Assembly: GCA_945787565.1 (NCBI GenBank) | Contig: CALZIE010000002.1 | Location: forward strand, 1 to 60,991 | Length of the DNA stretch: 60,991 nucleotides | Source: an uncultured Lachnospiraceae bacterium | GTDB taxonomy: Bacteria; Bacillota; Clostridia; Lachnospirales; Lachnospiraceae | Reading direction: 5' to 3' | Shown here: piece after piece, positions 35,708 through 45,454 of the stretch | Layout of the letters: each line of letters starts with the position of its first letter | Numbering within the stretch: the stretch's first letter is position 1 | Translations under genes and position numbers: made by a program | The notes under the pieces: generated by a model | The model's database searches: none | What the model saw: only the letters and a program-made list of their open reading frames with translations | Told to the model about the DNA's origin: nothing

Positions 35708-37120
35708 TTACTGACTAATCTCCTGTAAACGGCTCTCTGCATAATCGACAAAGGAGGATTTTGGACAGTCCGTTAACAATAGATTATAATATTTCACAGC
35801 ACCTTCGGTATCATTTAACTTCTGACATGTTCTTCCAAGATAGTACAAGGTGTAATCATATTTCGGATTGTAGTCATATGCTGCTAAAAGCTGTTCATAT
35901 GCTTCCTCATATCTCTCACTTTCAAAAGATTGCTGTCCTAAGGAAGATGCATATTCATAGATCTCTGGATAAATCTCTTCTTTCATTCCATTTAAAAGAG
36001 CAAGCCCCTGTGTATCCGTGATCAAATCAGCCGCCACACTGCGAATCTGATCGGCTACTGTTAATAATTCAGCTTCTGACGGGGAACTCTTTTTCATTAG
36101 TTCAAGATAACTATTTACGGCTGTAAACATTGCCGCATAAGCCTGCTTGTCCGTTATAGATTCTTTACTCTGGTCAAGTTTTGCCTGCTGCTCATCAATT
36201 GTCGCCTGTAAGGATTCAATCTGAGTCTCTAAGCTTGAGATGTTCGCAAGCTGCACATTCAGTTCGGAACTAAAATCAAGCTGCTCTTTCTCATACTCTG
36301 CTTTTGCATTCTTCTTTACCGTTGGCACGACTAAAATCGCTACAACTGCAATACCTACAAGCACTCCTAGTACCATATGAACCCATGGCATAATATTCGG
36401 CTTCTCTTCCTTATAAGAAGAAATCGGACTGATTCCTTTTACTTCACTTTCACCGAGGTACTTTTCTTCTCTTGTATGTGAGGATTTCTCCTTATCATTA
36501 CCACCCATCATCTTGCTTAACTCAGCAGAATAACGGAGGGTCTGTGTGTTTGTAAAATCAATCTTTCCTGCTTTTGCAAGACATCTTCTTGCCCGCTCTA
36601 ATTCTTCGTTTCGCATATATACAAGCGCAAGAAGCTGATATGCACGAATGAAATGTGGATTTAAGGAAACTACCTTCTTTAGCTGAAGGATCGCCATATC
36701 ATCATTTCCCTGCTTTGCTGAATCCAGGGCAATATTATACTTCTTAATGGCCTGGTTCATTGCATCAAGCTTGGACGGATTATGCTGCAGCTTTTCCATA
36801 TACTCATCTGCCTGGTTATCATTCGCCTGAAAATGCTTGCTGATTACCCATTCGCTTAATGCAGCAACCGTCTCACCCATCTCAAAAAATACAAGACCTA
36901 ACAGGTTTCTTGCATCTGTATTCCTTTTATTAATCTCTAAACTCTTTTTAAGCATCAGTACCGCGCCCGTCAAATCTCTTACCTGAGCTTTCTCAAGCCC
37001 GCGGTTATAGTAACTATTGGATAACCGGAATGTTTTCCGATATACTGCAATATTCTTACCGCATACTTCGCAGCGATTTCTTCGTTCCGCGACTACATTG
37101 CCGCACTTTGGACAATTCAT
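35708..37120 (-). CDS. Zinc-ribbon, TPR and coiled-coil membrane protein
   Basis: 470 residues. N-terminal CPKCGN...CEVCGKN zinc ribbon (about 3-25), TPR units (about 35-210), one TM (about 250-272), a coiled coil (about 275-335, QLANISSLETQIESLQATID) and two C-terminal TPRs (about 395-465). Likely a membrane scaffold with domains on both sides; the partner is unknown. The ATG at 37120 has GGGGG upstream; the upstream in-frame ATG lacks a site. It follows the 45-residue gene by 97 bp. Confidence 0.82.
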   Translation of the reverse strand: MNCPKCGNVVAERRNRCEVCGKNIAVYRKTFRLSNSYYNRGLEKAQVRDLTGAVLMLKKSLEINKRNTDARNLLGLVFFEMGETVAALSEWVISKHFQANDNQADEYMEKLQHNPSKLDAMNQAIKKYNIALDSAKQGNDDMAILQLKKVVSLNPHFIRAYQLLALVYMRNEELERARRCLAKAGKIDFTNTQTLRYSAELSKMMGGNDKEKSSHTREEKYLGESEVKGISPISSYKEEKPNIMPWVHMVLGVLVGIAVVAILVVPTVKKNAKAEYEKEQLDFSSELNVQLANISSLETQIESLQATIDEQQAKLDQSKESITDKQAYAAMFTAVNSYLELMKKSSPSEAELLTVADQIRSVAADLITDTQGLALLNGMKEEIYPEIYEYASSLGQQSFESERYEEAYEQLLAAYDYNPKYDYTLYYLGRTCQKLNDTEGAVKYYNLLLTDCPKSSFVDYAESRLQEISQ

Positions 37121-37217
37121 CGTCTTCCCCCTATGGTCCATTCCTAAAAATATATGACTCTTTGGTCAATCCTGACAGCTGCCTAACGATAAGCACCTGT
37201 CTCCTTCTTTTTGTCTA

Positions 37218-37355
37218 TTACTTTCCCTTTTCCTTCACGATTGTCTCAATAATATCCGTAATATCGGTCAGGTCATTATTAAAAATAGCCTCTTCCGCCT
37301 GATCTACTTCCAAGCTTGGCTGAAACTTTGCAATCTCTTCATCAAAATTAATCAT
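37218..37355 (-). CDS. 45-residue conserved acidic protein
   Basis: Short gene MINFDEEIAKFQPSLEVDQA..., acidic and helical, ending in IVKEKGK. I recall similar short proteins (MINFEEEL.KFKPSLE) in Lachnospiraceae but cannot name a family. ATG with GAGG 6 nt upstream, behind a clear promoter (37442-37470). It probably shares a message with the TPR gene downstream. Confidence 0.7.
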   Translation of the reverse strand: MINFDEEIAKFQPSLEVDQAEEAIFNNDLTDITDIIETIVKEKGK

Positions 37356-37441
37356 ACAAAACCTCTTTCCGAAAGCCGACTCCGGCTTTTTCCTCTAAAA
37401 TATCATCTAAAAAACAGGGTTCTGTTCTTATTCTATCTAAT

Positions 37442-37470
37442 ATCATAACGACAAGAGTAGTAAAAATCAA
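37442..37470 (-). promoter_or_regulatory. Promoter of the 45-residue gene / TPR gene
   Basis: TTGATT (37470-37465), 17-bp spacer, TATGAT (37447-37442). A small stem AAAGCCG/CGGCTTT lies in the leader just before the ribosome binding site. The rest of 37471-37650 shows nothing else recognisable. Confidence 0.7.
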
Positions 37471-37650
37471 GCACTTCCATGAAATTTAAAGTTTTTTCAG
37501 AATTTCTATCTGTAATAGTCTTGTCCTTGTCTGATTCTTACCTTTTCCTTGCTTTTTCTATCCACGTTCTGCAAAAATAGGCATTCTATATTACCATTAT
37601 TATACTATTTTTCCCTGTTTATTCAATTGTTTTTCATCGCAAAATAAATG

Positions 37651-37712
37651 AAAAAAGAGCAGAAGCTCTTCCTCCATGCAGGGTATTCTGCAGGAGAAAA
37701 GCTTCTGCCCTT
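37651..37712 (-). terminator. Terminator after valS
   Basis: Long hairpin: on minus GGGCAGAAGCTTTTCTCC pairs with GGAGGAAGAGCTTCTGC with an inner CTGCAG/CTGCAT stem, followed by a T-run. Confidence 0.9.
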
Positions 37713-37733
37713 GTTTTATTATGATGCCCGCTC

Positions 37734-40412
37734 TTATTTCTGGAAATGAGCAAGTCTTTCTTCTACTTTAGACATCATATCTGTATATTTCTCAAGTTTT
37801 GCACGTTCTTCTGCAAGTTTTGCTTCCGGCGCTTTCTTTACGAAGTTTTCATTGGAAAGCATTCCTTCTACACGCTTTAACTCACCGATTAACTTCTGTT
37901 TTTCCTTCTGAAGACGTTCGATTTCCTTTTCGATATCTACTAAGTCTGCAAATGGAATATAGATAGTAGCCTGTGGAATTACCGCAGATACGGCATCTGG
38001 ATCAATGCCATCCTTTGTTTCCTGAATCATAACTTCGCTTGCGAAACCAAGAGTTGCAAAGAATACCTTGCTGCCTTCGAAGATAGAACGAACCTTTTCG
38101 CTTTCAGATACTACGATTACAGTAGCCTTTCTGCTTGGTGGAACATTCATTTCGGAACGAACGTTACGGATCGACTTAACGGCTTCCTTAATTAATTCAA
38201 CCGCTTCTTCTTCCACTGGGAAGTTCTTTGCTTCGTCAAATACCGGCCATGCAGAAACCATAATGGATTCATTTTCTTCTAAGATGCCTTCTGCTTCTTT
38301 TAATGTGCAGAAGATTTCTTCTGTAATGAATGGCATGTATGGGTGTAATAACTTAAGCGCATCAGTAAGAACAGATCTTAATGTGTAGATTGCTGCGATC
38401 TTAGTCGTTGCATCCTCCCCATAGAATCTTGGTTTTACCATTTCGATATACCAGTCACAGAATTCATCGTAAATGAAGTCATATACTTTCTGAGCGGCGA
38501 TACCAAGTTCGTATTTCTCTAAGCTTTCAGTCACATCTTTTGTTAACTGGTTCGCTTTCGATAAGATCCAGCGGTCTGCATCAGTAAGAGTGCTCATATC
38601 GATATTCTTAGCTGTGGAATCAATGCCTGCTTCTTTCATCTGATCCATGTACATCATGATGAAACGGGAAGCATTCCATACTTTGTTTGCGAAGTTTCTG
38701 CTTGCTTCAACTCGTTCCATATAGAAACGCATGTCGTTACCAGGTGCATTACCTGTGATTAATGTGAAACGAAGCGCATCCGCACCGTACTGATCGATGA
38801 TTTCAAGTGGATCGATACCATTTCCTAAGGACTTACTCATCTTTCTGCCCTGGGAATCACGTACTAAGCCGTGGAATAATACAGTCTTGAATGGTTTTTC
38901 ACCCATCTGCTCGTAACCGGAGAAGATCATACGGATTACCCAGAAGAAGATGATATCGTAACCAGTTACTAATACATCACCTGGATAGAAGTAATCTAAT
39001 TCTTCTGTCTTATCTGGCCAGCCAAGTGTAGAGAATGGCCATAAAGCAGAACTGAACCATGTATCCAGTGTATCTGGATCCTGTGTGAAGTGATCATGTC
39101 CGCATTCGCACTTTGTAGGAGCTTCTTTAGAAACCACTACCTTACCGCACTTATCACAGTAGTAAGCAGGAATTCTGTGACCCCACCATAACTGTCTGGA
39201 AATACACCAGTCACGGATATTGTCAGTCCAGTTGAAGTATGTCTTTTCCATACGTTCTGGGATTAATTCGATTTCTTTATTCTTAACTGCCTCTACAGCT
39301 GGCTTGATTAACTCATCCATCTTAACGAACCACTGCTGTTTGATTAATGGTTCAACTGTTGTCTTACAACGGTCATGAGTACCAACGTTATGGCTGTAAT
39401 CCTTAACCTGAACTAAAAGACCCATTTCATCTAATTCTTTTACCATCTGCTTACGTGCTTCGTAACGATCCATTCCTTCGAACTTGCCGCCGTTTGCATT
39501 GATGGTTGCATCATCATTCATGATATTGATTTCTGGAAGATTATGACGCTTTCCAACTTCAAAGTCGTTCGGGTCATGAGCAGGTGTGATCTTAACCGCA
39601 CCAGTTCCGAAATCTTTTTCAACATAATCATCTGCGATGATTGGGATTTCACGGTCAACAAATGGAACCTTCGCCATTTTACCGATTAAGTGCTTATAAC
39701 GTTCATCTTCTGGGTTAACCGCGATTGCAGTATCACCAAGTAAAGTTTCCGGACGTGTTGTAGCAACTTCAAGGAATTCATCGGTTCCCACTACTGGGTA
39801 GTTGATATGCCAGAAGTGTCCAGCCTGATCTTGGTATTCTACTTCTGCATCAGAGATGGATGTCTTACATACTGGACACCAGTTGATGATTCTGGAACCT
39901 TTGTAGATCATGCCTTTTTCATATAATTTTACGAATACTTCTTCTACTGCCTTAGAACATCCTTCGTCCATTGTAAAACGTTCTCTGTCCCAGTCACAGG
40001 AAGTACCGATTTTTCTTAACTGGCTTGTGATTCTTCCGCCGTATTCTTTCTTCCATGCCCATGCATGTTCTAAGAATTCATCACGAGTTAAGTCTTCCTT
40101 ATTGATGCCTTCTGTCTTTAACTGTTCTAAGATTTTTACTTCTGTCGCGATACTTGCGTGGTCAGTACCTGGCATCCATAATGCATTATAGCCCTGCATT
40201 CTCTTAAAACGGATTAAGATATCCTGCATGGTGTTATCCAGTGCGTGACCCATATGAAGCTGTCCTGTAATGTTTGGAGGAGGCATCATAATGGTAAATG
40301 GTTTCTTTGTTTTATCAACAGTTGCGTGGAAATATTTCTTATCTGTCCACTTTTCATACAATTTGTCTTCTATGGCTTTTGGGTCATAGGTTTTTGCTAA
40401 TTCTTTCTGCAT
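37734..40412 (-). CDS. valS: Valyl-tRNA synthetase
   Basis: 892 residues. Class I synthetase charging tRNA-Val. HIGH-type motif HMGH (53-56, [14 protein letters not shown]), KMSKS motif ([14 protein letters not shown]), CP1 editing domain with [12 protein letters not shown], and a C-terminal coiled coil ([16 protein letters not shown]). The ATG at 40412 (MQKELAK) has AAGGAG 8 nt upstream; the frame extends 19 codons further with no site. Controlled by the Val T-box at 40606-40880. Confidence 0.98.
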   Translation of the reverse strand: MQKELAKTYDPKAIEDKLYEKWTDKKYFHATVDKTKKPFTIMMPPPNITGQLHMGHALDNTMQDILIRFKRMQGYNALWMPGTDHASIATEVKILEQLKTEGINKEDLTRDEFLEHAWAWKKEYGGRITSQLRKIGTSCDWDRERFTMDEGCSKAVEEVFVKLYEKGMIYKGSRIINWCPVCKTSISDAEVEYQDQAGHFWHINYPVVGTDEFLEVATTRPETLLGDTAIAVNPEDERYKHLIGKMAKVPFVDREIPIIADDYVEKDFGTGAVKITPAHDPNDFEVGKRHNLPEINIMNDDATINANGGKFEGMDRYEARKQMVKELDEMGLLVQVKDYSHNVGTHDRCKTTVEPLIKQQWFVKMDELIKPAVEAVKNKEIELIPERMEKTYFNWTDNIRDWCISRQLWWGHRIPAYYCDKCGKVVVSKEAPTKCECGHDHFTQDPDTLDTWFSSALWPFSTLGWPDKTEELDYFYPGDVLVTGYDIIFFWVIRMIFSGYEQMGEKPFKTVLFHGLVRDSQGRKMSKSLGNGIDPLEIIDQYGADALRFTLITGNAPGNDMRFYMERVEASRNFANKVWNASRFIMMYMDQMKEAGIDSTAKNIDMSTLTDADRWILSKANQLTKDVTESLEKYELGIAAQKVYDFIYDEFCDWYIEMVKPRFYGEDATTKIAAIYTLRSVLTDALKLLHPYMPFITEEIFCTLKEAEGILEENESIMVSAWPVFDEAKNFPVEEEAVELIKEAVKSIRNVRSEMNVPPSRKATVIVVSESEKVRSIFEGSKVFFATLGFASEVMIQETKDGIDPDAVSAVIPQATIYIPFADLVDIEKEIERLQKEKQKLIGELKRVEGMLSNENFVKKAPEAKLAEERAKLEKYTDMMSKVEERLAHFQK

Positions 40413-40605
40413 GATCAATTCTCCTTTCGTTATAGCGGGGCACTCATTTTCTCCTCTTTTACAAATCATTCTGCAATACGCTCAGAACTCTAAATATCCA
40501 TTTCTTCTGGCAAACCCTATTTTTTATAGCGTTGACATAAGTTTTTCTGATTATTCAGAGAAGATTCCCATGCGTTTTTGCACGCTGTTTTCCTAAAAAA
40601 GGACG

Positions 40606-40880
40606 AAAAAAAAGATCCCTCATCCTCTAAGGACGAAGAACCGTGGTACCACCTTAATTCATGACTATAAAGTCACCTCAAAACGCGCTTCCATCCGCAG
40701 ATAAAGCACTCGTCTGTAACGGGACTTCCCGGCATTTCCTACACGCCAAGCGGTTTCAGAAACACTGTTTAGGAGCTACCTTCCATAAGTACTGCTTCAG
40801 ATGATCTTCCAGCCTTTGGACCATCCTCTCTGACAAGGTTGCTTACGTAATCCTCTCCATCGCTACATTTCTCTGTATAT
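40606..40880 (-). promoter_or_regulatory. Val T-box leader of valS
   Basis: The T-box sequence AAGGTGGTACCACGG is at 40655-40641. It is followed by a GC-containing hairpin and a T8 run (terminator, about 40641-40606). Stem I occupies the 5' half; its base GGAG pairs with CTCC and the 3' side of the specifier loop holds GUA (complement 40779-40777), a Val codon. Uncharged tRNA-Val should stabilise the antiterminator and switch valS on. Structure limits are approximate. Confidence 0.93.
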
Positions 40881-40886
40881 GGTTCT

Positions 40887-40915
40887 ATCTTATGCAAACT
40901 CAGTGGAAATGTCAA
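40887..40915 (-). promoter_or_regulatory. valS promoter
   Basis: TTGACA (40915-40910), 17-bp spacer, TAAGAT (40892-40887); start predicted near 40880, at the head of the T-box leader. Confidence 0.85.
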
Positions 40916-40932
40916 GGCTTTTTTTAGGAGGG

Positions 40933-41134
40933 TATCACCGGAATGCGGCGGGGAGGCGGGGCGATAGCGGGGCCATGTTCGGACGCAGGCTCGGACAGAT
41001 GGGGAAAGCAGTCTTTGCCTATCAGACAAGAAATGCATTTGTCTGCTATTCAAAGACTGCTTCCCCCATCTGTTCGCCCTGAGCCGGACATCAGCCCCGC
41101 TATCGCCCCGCCTCCCCGCCACATTCCGGTGATA
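40933..41134 (-). repeat. Long hairpin element, copy B
   Basis: Inverted repeat of about 202 bp, opposite orientation to copies A, C and D. Outer arms TATCACCGGAATG / CATTCCGGTGATA and GGCGGGGAGGCGGGGCGATA and partner; apex (on minus) TAGCAGACAAATGCATTTCTTGTCTGATAG broken here for length: TAGCAGACA, loop, TTGTCTGATAG. Shoulders GTCCGGCTCAGGGCGAACA and TGCGTCCGAACA on minus. Arms are far richer in GC than the surrounding genes. Upstream of valS, downstream side of the VOC gene region. Confidence 0.9.
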
Positions 41135-41164
41135 TCGCAACGAGTTTAAAAAACTCGTTGCGAT
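41134..41164. repeat. Perfect 14-bp palindrome next to copy B
   Basis: ATCGCAACGAGTTT, loop AAA, AAACTCGTTGCGAT. It touches the right end of hairpin B. It is matched in style by the palindrome at 41541-41577 beside copy C. Confidence 0.85.
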
Positions 41165-41246
41165 GCACAGCACACTGCGTGTGGCTGTGCGGAATTACAC
41201 TAGTGATGGAGGGAGGATGTGATAGCAGCTCGTAGAGCTGCTACAC
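41165..41246. repeat. Two further small hairpins
   Basis: GCACAGC.ACAC, loop TGC, GTGT.GCTGTGC (41165-41190) and TAGCAGCTC, loop GTA, GAGCTGCTA (41223-41243). Both lie in the non-coding stretch between copies B and C. Confidence 0.65.
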
Positions 41247-41309
41247 AGAGGGATGATGCGACAATATGGAGAGATTTTGAGAAACCTGGGAGCGCTCGTC
41301 GAAGATGCT

Positions 41310-41490
41310 CCACACGATTCTTGGGAATTTTCTATGAAGACATCCTGCAAACTTCTCCGAAAGTCTCTACAAAGACTCGCTACAAGCTTCTCCGAAACTC
41401 TCTACAAAGACGCGCTGCAAGCTCCTTCGAAACTCTCTACGAAGCCGTGCTACAAGCTCCTCCGAAACTCTCTACGAAGCCGCGCTACAA
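41310..41490. repeat. 35-bp direct tandem repeat, about five units
   Basis: Units start at 41310 (diverged), 41345, 41380, 41415 and 41450, with a 6-bp partial at 41485. Each of the last four has the form CTrCAAryTyCTyCGAAAsT plus CTCTACrAAGmCkyG. The period is not a multiple of three and the overlapping frames change mid-way, so it is not coding. Confidence 0.85.
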
Positions 41491-41540
41491 CAATCAGCAT
41501 CGCTGCAAGCCAATGCGTCCGTCTCCCCAGACGTCTGTCT

Positions 41541-41577
41541 ATCACAAATAGTTTCGCAAAGCGAAACTATTTGTGAT
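41541..41577. repeat. Perfect 17-bp palindrome next to copy C
   Basis: ATCACAAATAGTTTCGC, loop AAA, GCGAAACTATTTGTGAT. Its right end overlaps the first bases of hairpin C. Confidence 0.88.
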
Positions 41578-41784
41578 GTCGCAGGAAGCCCCGTTGAGGG
41601 TGGGGAGCGATATTGTTCCGGGTGTACGGCTCGAGACGCACTTCGGGGGTCAGAAATCCTTGAATAGCAGACAGTGGTTTCCTGTCTGATAGTCGAGGAT
41701 TTCTGCCCCCCCGAAGTCCGCTCTCGCGTCCGCACAACCGGAACAATATCGCTCCCCACCCTCAACGGGGCTTCCTGCGACATC
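41575..41784 (+). repeat. Long hairpin element, copy C
   Basis: About 210 bp. Outer arms GATGTCGCAGGAAGCCCCGT and partner, then GGTGGGGAGCGATATTGTTC and partner; inner arm CTTCGGGGG...AGAAATCC; apex TAGCAGACAG, loop TGGTTTC, CTGTCTGATAG. Shoulders ACGGCTCGAGACG and TCGCGTCCGCACA are the most diverged of the family. It ends 16 bp before the stop codon of the VOC gene (minus), i.e. just past its 3' end. Confidence 0.9.
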
Positions 41785-41800
41785 CTCTCTCTCTCTCCCT

Positions 41801-42169
41801 CTATCGTGCCGGAACCACTTCTAACCAGTAGCCGTCTGGATCGGAGATAAAGTAGATGCCCATGGATGGGTTTTCGTAGCAGATGCAGCCCATTTCTTTG
41901 TGTTTTTTGTAGGCAGCGTCGAAATCATCTACGGTAAATGCGAGGTGGAACTCGTTGTCTCCTAAGTTGTATGGGCGGTCCCAGTCTCTAAGCCAAGTGA
42001 GTTCTAACTGGTGAGGTGTTACGCCGTCTCCTAAGTATACTAAGATAAAGTCGCCATTTTCCTGCTCTTTTCTTCTTACTTCTTTTAATCCTAATGCTTC
42101 TTCGTAAAACTTTAGAGATTTGTTTAAGTCTAATACATTGAAATTGTTATGTGCAAAACGAAAATTCAT
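41801..42169 (-). CDS. VOC-family protein, lactoylglutathione lyase-like
   Basis: 122 residues, one glyoxalase/bleomycin-resistance (VOC) domain: FAHNNFNVLDLNKSLKFYEE, HQLELTWLRDWDRPY, NEFHLAFTVDDFDAAY, YFISDPDGYWLEVVP. Metal ligands of the GlxI pattern (His, Glu, His, Glu) can be matched. Probably detoxifies methylglyoxal adducts; the thiol used in clostridia is uncertain. The ATG at 42169 has AGGAA 6 nt upstream. Confidence 0.88.
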   Translation of the reverse strand: MNFRFAHNNFNVLDLNKSLKFYEEALGLKEVRRKEQENGDFILVYLGDGVTPHQLELTWLRDWDRPYNLGDNEFHLAFTVDDFDAAYKKHKEMGCICYENPSMGIYFISDPDGYWLEVVPAR

Positions 42170-42357
42170 ATGCGTTTCCTTTCTGTGCTCGTTCTTAATC
42201 TTGCTGGTTAAAGTGATAACCTTGTACATGAAAGATTTTCTTTATTATAACATGGAGAAGGGGCAGATTGAAGTAGTTACTTTTTTTATAGTATGACCGG
42301 TTTGCTGTTAACGGGTCATATCATTTCAATCCATCTGCTGCCTCTCCTCAAAAAAAC

Positions 42358-43077
42358 CTAGACTTCGAACTGCTGTCCTTCTTCTGTAATGGTCACGATC
42401 CGGTCACGGTATGGAAAAGAGACTTCCATGCCGCATAATCTCGGGATAACGGAATAATCATCCCAGCAATGCATTGGAAATGCGATTTTAATATCCGCGG
42501 TACGCATCAGACAGTCAAAGCCCCAGTAGAAACGGTCTTCCTGTCTTGGATCTAACGGAATAAATGCTATATCAAATGTTCTGCCCTCCAGCTTCTTCAT
42601 TTCCTGCATAAAGGCAGCTGTCATTTCGTTATATTCTTTCTCGGATTCCCCAATCCATGTCCACCAATTCAGATCACCTGCATGATAGATTGTCTTTCCA
42701 TCTGCTGTCACAATAAAGGCTACTCCCTGGTCGGTTGAAGTAAGCGTTTCCACATGAACACCATCTGTAAGATCCATTTCCTGATTCTTTCCGATATAAA
42801 GGATTTGCTCTCTTACTTTCTGAGGCACTTCTAAACGGTCCATATAACCGCTGCTCATCTTGATATCTTTGGATAATAAAAACACGATATCTTCATGTTT
42901 CTCTGCCAGCTTGAAAATCTCTGGATTAAAATGATCCTGATGCTTATGACTGGCACATACGATTAGCTTCTTTCCATCCGGAATTTTAGGGATGGTTCCC
43001 TTAAAGTAATCAAATAAAAACACATAGCTCTTGGTTTCTGCCAAAAAGCCGCTATGGCTGATATAGGTGATTTTCAT
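42358..43077 (-). CDS. Metallo-beta-lactamase-fold hydrolase
   Basis: 239 residues. Metal motif CASHKHQDHF (His44, His46, Asp48, His49), further ligands in YHAGDLNWW and a C-terminal FPMHCWDDY. Related to UlaG/L-ascorbate-6-phosphate-type or YtkL-like MBL proteins; the substrate cannot be read from sequence. The ATG at 43077 has AGGAG 6 nt upstream. It is 64 bp after the cysteine desulfidase-like gene on the same strand. Confidence 0.85.
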   Translation of the reverse strand: MKITYISHSGFLAETKSYVFLFDYFKGTIPKIPDGKKLIVCASHKHQDHFNPEIFKLAEKHEDIVFLLSKDIKMSSGYMDRLEVPQKVREQILYIGKNQEMDLTDGVHVETLTSTDQGVAFIVTADGKTIYHAGDLNWWTWIGESEKEYNEMTAAFMQEMKKLEGRTFDIAFIPLDPRQEDRFYWGFDCLMRTADIKIAFPMHCWDDYSVIPRLCGMEVSFPYRDRIVTITEEGQQFEV

Positions 43078-43141
43078 CGGATTCTCCTCTTTCCCTCTTT
43101 CATTTTGTGATATGGCTTTCATCTTTTCTTACTTAAATCTT

Positions 43142-44416
43142 TTATTGGCCTACCATAATCTTGATGATCTCTTTGTCCGTTTCACGCATACCAACTTGGC
43201 CTAAACGGCTTACATTGGCAATCGTGTTCTCAACGCCCTTCTTTACGATGCCATCACCGTCTCTAAACTGCTGGCCATTTACATACATATAGTATCCCAT
43301 CAGGCCTGCATCCACAGAAGCTCCTATTTTAGCCGCACAGGATGGTTTTGCTCCATCACAGACAATACCGGATGCGATTGCAACTGCATTTACAAGAGTA
43401 TGCGCGATCTCATCGTAACGTCCTCCATGCAGATATGCGATGCCACAGCCTGCTCCGCATCCTGCACTGACTGCTCCACAGTAAGCAGATAATCTGCCGA
43501 TACCGGTCTTTAAATGAATGGTAATCAGATTCGATACTACAAGAGCACGGTATAACTCCTCTTCGGTCTTTCCTAATTCTTTTGCATATACCACAACAGG
43601 AATACTTGCAGTCATTCCCTGATTGCCGCTTCCGGAATTAATGATAACCGGAAGCTCACATCCGCTCATTCTGGCATCAGAACCTGCCGCAGCCATTGCT
43701 CTTGCGCGTACCTTTACATCATCCCCATAGGAATTTACTAATACTTTCCCGATATTGGCTCCATAATGTCCTTTCATGCCTTCCTCTGCAATGGCCATAT
43801 TATAGGAAACCTGTCTAGCTAATACGTCTTTTACATCCTCAATTTTCACAGTGTCTGCAAATGCAATGATATCCTGTACATTCAACAGGCTTCGGTCTGA
43901 TAACACCGTATTGCTTGTTTTCGTTCCTGCCTCATAGATTGTAGTTCCGTCCTTCTCAATCAAAACTACATTTGTATGGAAGTTTACAATACGGACTTTA
44001 GCATATGAGTCCTTGGCATAAACCGTCACAACAATATCGAAAATCATATCCGAAGTGCTTGGCGTTACCTGAAATGTTGCTTCACTTAGATATTCTTTGA
44101 TCTGCTTTTTCTCATCTTCGGTCACATCGGCAATGACTTCTAGGATCTTCTCTTCCTTTCCGGCGATGATGCCAGCTGCTGCTGAAGCTTCAATTCCTTT
44201 TAAACCTCCGGTGTTTGGCACGATTACACTCTTTACATTCTTAATGATATTTCCGCTTACCTCAATTACAACCTTATCTGGCCTTTTTTCTAACACCTTT
44301 CTTGCTTTTGCAGCACAATAGGCGATAGCAATCGGTTCGGTACATCCCATTGCCGGCACTAGCTCTTCTTTTAAGATCTGTACATACGTCTGGTATTGCT
44401 TTTCTGTTCGCTCCAT
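43142..44416 (-). CDS. UPF0597 / L-cysteine desulfidase-like protein
   Basis: 424 residues. The family signature GCTEPIAIAYC (Cys25) and SGCELPVIINSGSGNQG with a further Cys cluster (AYCGAVSAGCGAGCGIAYL, ... IVCDGAKPSCAAKI) for an Fe-S centre as in serine dehydratase alpha-type and CyuA-type desulfidases. It may break L-cysteine to pyruvate, sulfide and ammonia; enzyme identity inferred from family only. ATG with GGAGG 6 nt upstream. Confidence 0.88.
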   Translation of the reverse strand: MERTEKQYQTYVQILKEELVPAMGCTEPIAIAYCAAKARKVLEKRPDKVVIEVSGNIIKNVKSVIVPNTGGLKGIEASAAAGIIAGKEEKILEVIADVTEDEKKQIKEYLSEATFQVTPSTSDMIFDIVVTVYAKDSYAKVRIVNFHTNVVLIEKDGTTIYEAGTKTSNTVLSDRSLLNVQDIIAFADTVKIEDVKDVLARQVSYNMAIAEEGMKGHYGANIGKVLVNSYGDDVKVRARAMAAAGSDARMSGCELPVIINSGSGNQGMTASIPVVVYAKELGKTEEELYRALVVSNLITIHLKTGIGRLSAYCGAVSAGCGAGCGIAYLHGGRYDEIAHTLVNAVAIASGIVCDGAKPSCAAKIGASVDAGLMGYYMYVNGQQFRDGDGIVKKGVENTIANVSRLGQVGMRETDKEIIKIMVGQ

Positions 44417-44510
44417 GTTAGTCCTCCATCGCTGTAATATTCGAGATTATATTCACCAATATAGCATATTTATACGACCAATAGCAATAGCCCTGAACCT
44501 GAAAAATCCC

Positions 44511-45386
44511 TTACTGGGATAGTACCCGTTCAAAGCTGTTTTTCAAAGAAAGACGACGAAAGATTCTTTTCTTATCATAGGTAAGTTCATAGCATGCTCT
44601 GCACTGGATGCTCTCTTTTACCTTTCCAATCATCTTTCCTTTTACCGGTGCATAAAGCATCTGCTGCTTTTCAGGCTCCACTTTTATCTTAAGTTCATAT
44701 CTTCCCTGCCTGATGCAAAGCATATTTTCGGTCATTTTTCTGATTCGTGCTCCAAGATAGGTTGCAAAACGAATTTCCTTTCCCTGATGCTTTACGATTG
44801 CAATACAGCCGGGTATCACAAGTCCGGGCACATGCACATCTGCTGCTGCCGCAAAAATCGCGGCATCTTCTGTCTCAAAGCTATTCGATTGTGACCAGAA
44901 ATAATTTTTAGGAAAGGTATTCCCGCAATCTCCTTCTATATATCCAGTTCCTCCAAAAAAAGAAATCTTCTCTCCATTCAGTTTCAGCTCTCCTTCCAGT
45001 GCATGTTTCATACTGACAATCTGATGCCTGCATGGCATAAACGGAACCATCTGAAATGGCCCCATAATATCATACGAAATCCGCTGAAATGCTCCATACC
45101 GGATCTTCCCCTCCAGGTTCAGTTCCTCTGTATGAATAGCAAGCACCATTCCATCCTTTGTAAACCGGTTTTTACCTACCTTTACTGTCATCATCCTTCG
45201 GTCCGCCTCATAAGATTCCATCGGATACGGAATATAATAAGACCCATTCCTTGCTATCACCTGTACAAAAGCAGATGCATTTCCATCCTCATCAATCTGT
45301 GCACCCGGAATAATGCTCACAGTGTCATTTCCCTTTTCATGCTTATAATACCATCCTTCAAAATACGGTCTTTTCTTTCCATTCAT
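44511..45386 (-). CDS. Tocopherol cyclase-like protein
   Basis: 291 residues. Lipocalin-like beta-barrel family with RPYFEGWYYKHEKG, PFMPCRHQIVSMKHAL and GTGYIEGDCGNTFPKNYFWS. This matches plant tocopherol cyclase-like proteins that are common in clostridia, which make no tocopherol; the natural substrate is unknown. GDCGN replaces the more usual GDWG(N/S). ATG with AGGAG 6 nt upstream. Confidence 0.85.
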   Translation of the reverse strand: MNGKKRPYFEGWYYKHEKGNDTVSIIPGAQIDEDGNASAFVQVIARNGSYYIPYPMESYEADRRMMTVKVGKNRFTKDGMVLAIHTEELNLEGKIRYGAFQRISYDIMGPFQMVPFMPCRHQIVSMKHALEGELKLNGEKISFFGGTGYIEGDCGNTFPKNYFWSQSNSFETEDAAIFAAAADVHVPGLVIPGCIAIVKHQGKEIRFATYLGARIRKMTENMLCIRQGRYELKIKVEPEKQQMLYAPVKGKMIGKVKESIQCRACYELTYDKKRIFRRLSLKNSFERVLSQ

Positions 45387-45454
45387 CCTCTTCTCCTAAA
45401 TTGCATTTAAAATAATATGACGCTGTCAAAATTCTTTTCTTTCTACCTTGTCCC

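Noticed and set aside
37371..37392. Small AAAGCCG/CGGCTTT hairpin as a riboswitch
   Set aside because: Too small and without a recognisable aptamer; listed only as part of the leader.
40879..41149. Overlapping open frames across hairpin B
   Set aside because: GC-rich inverted repeat without a start signal; same reasoning as for copy D.
41219..41576. Two plus-strand open frames of about 110 codons
   Set aside because: They overlap in different frames across the 35-bp tandem repeat, whose unit is not a multiple of three; no ribosome binding site and no protein-like composition.
41134..41577. Insertion sequence between copies B and C
   Set aside because: No transposase frame or remnant was seen, and no target duplication could be established by eye.
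42280..42310. ATGACC/GGTCAT hairpin as a terminator of the MBL gene
   Set aside because: It is followed by an A-run, not a U-run, on the transcribed strand.
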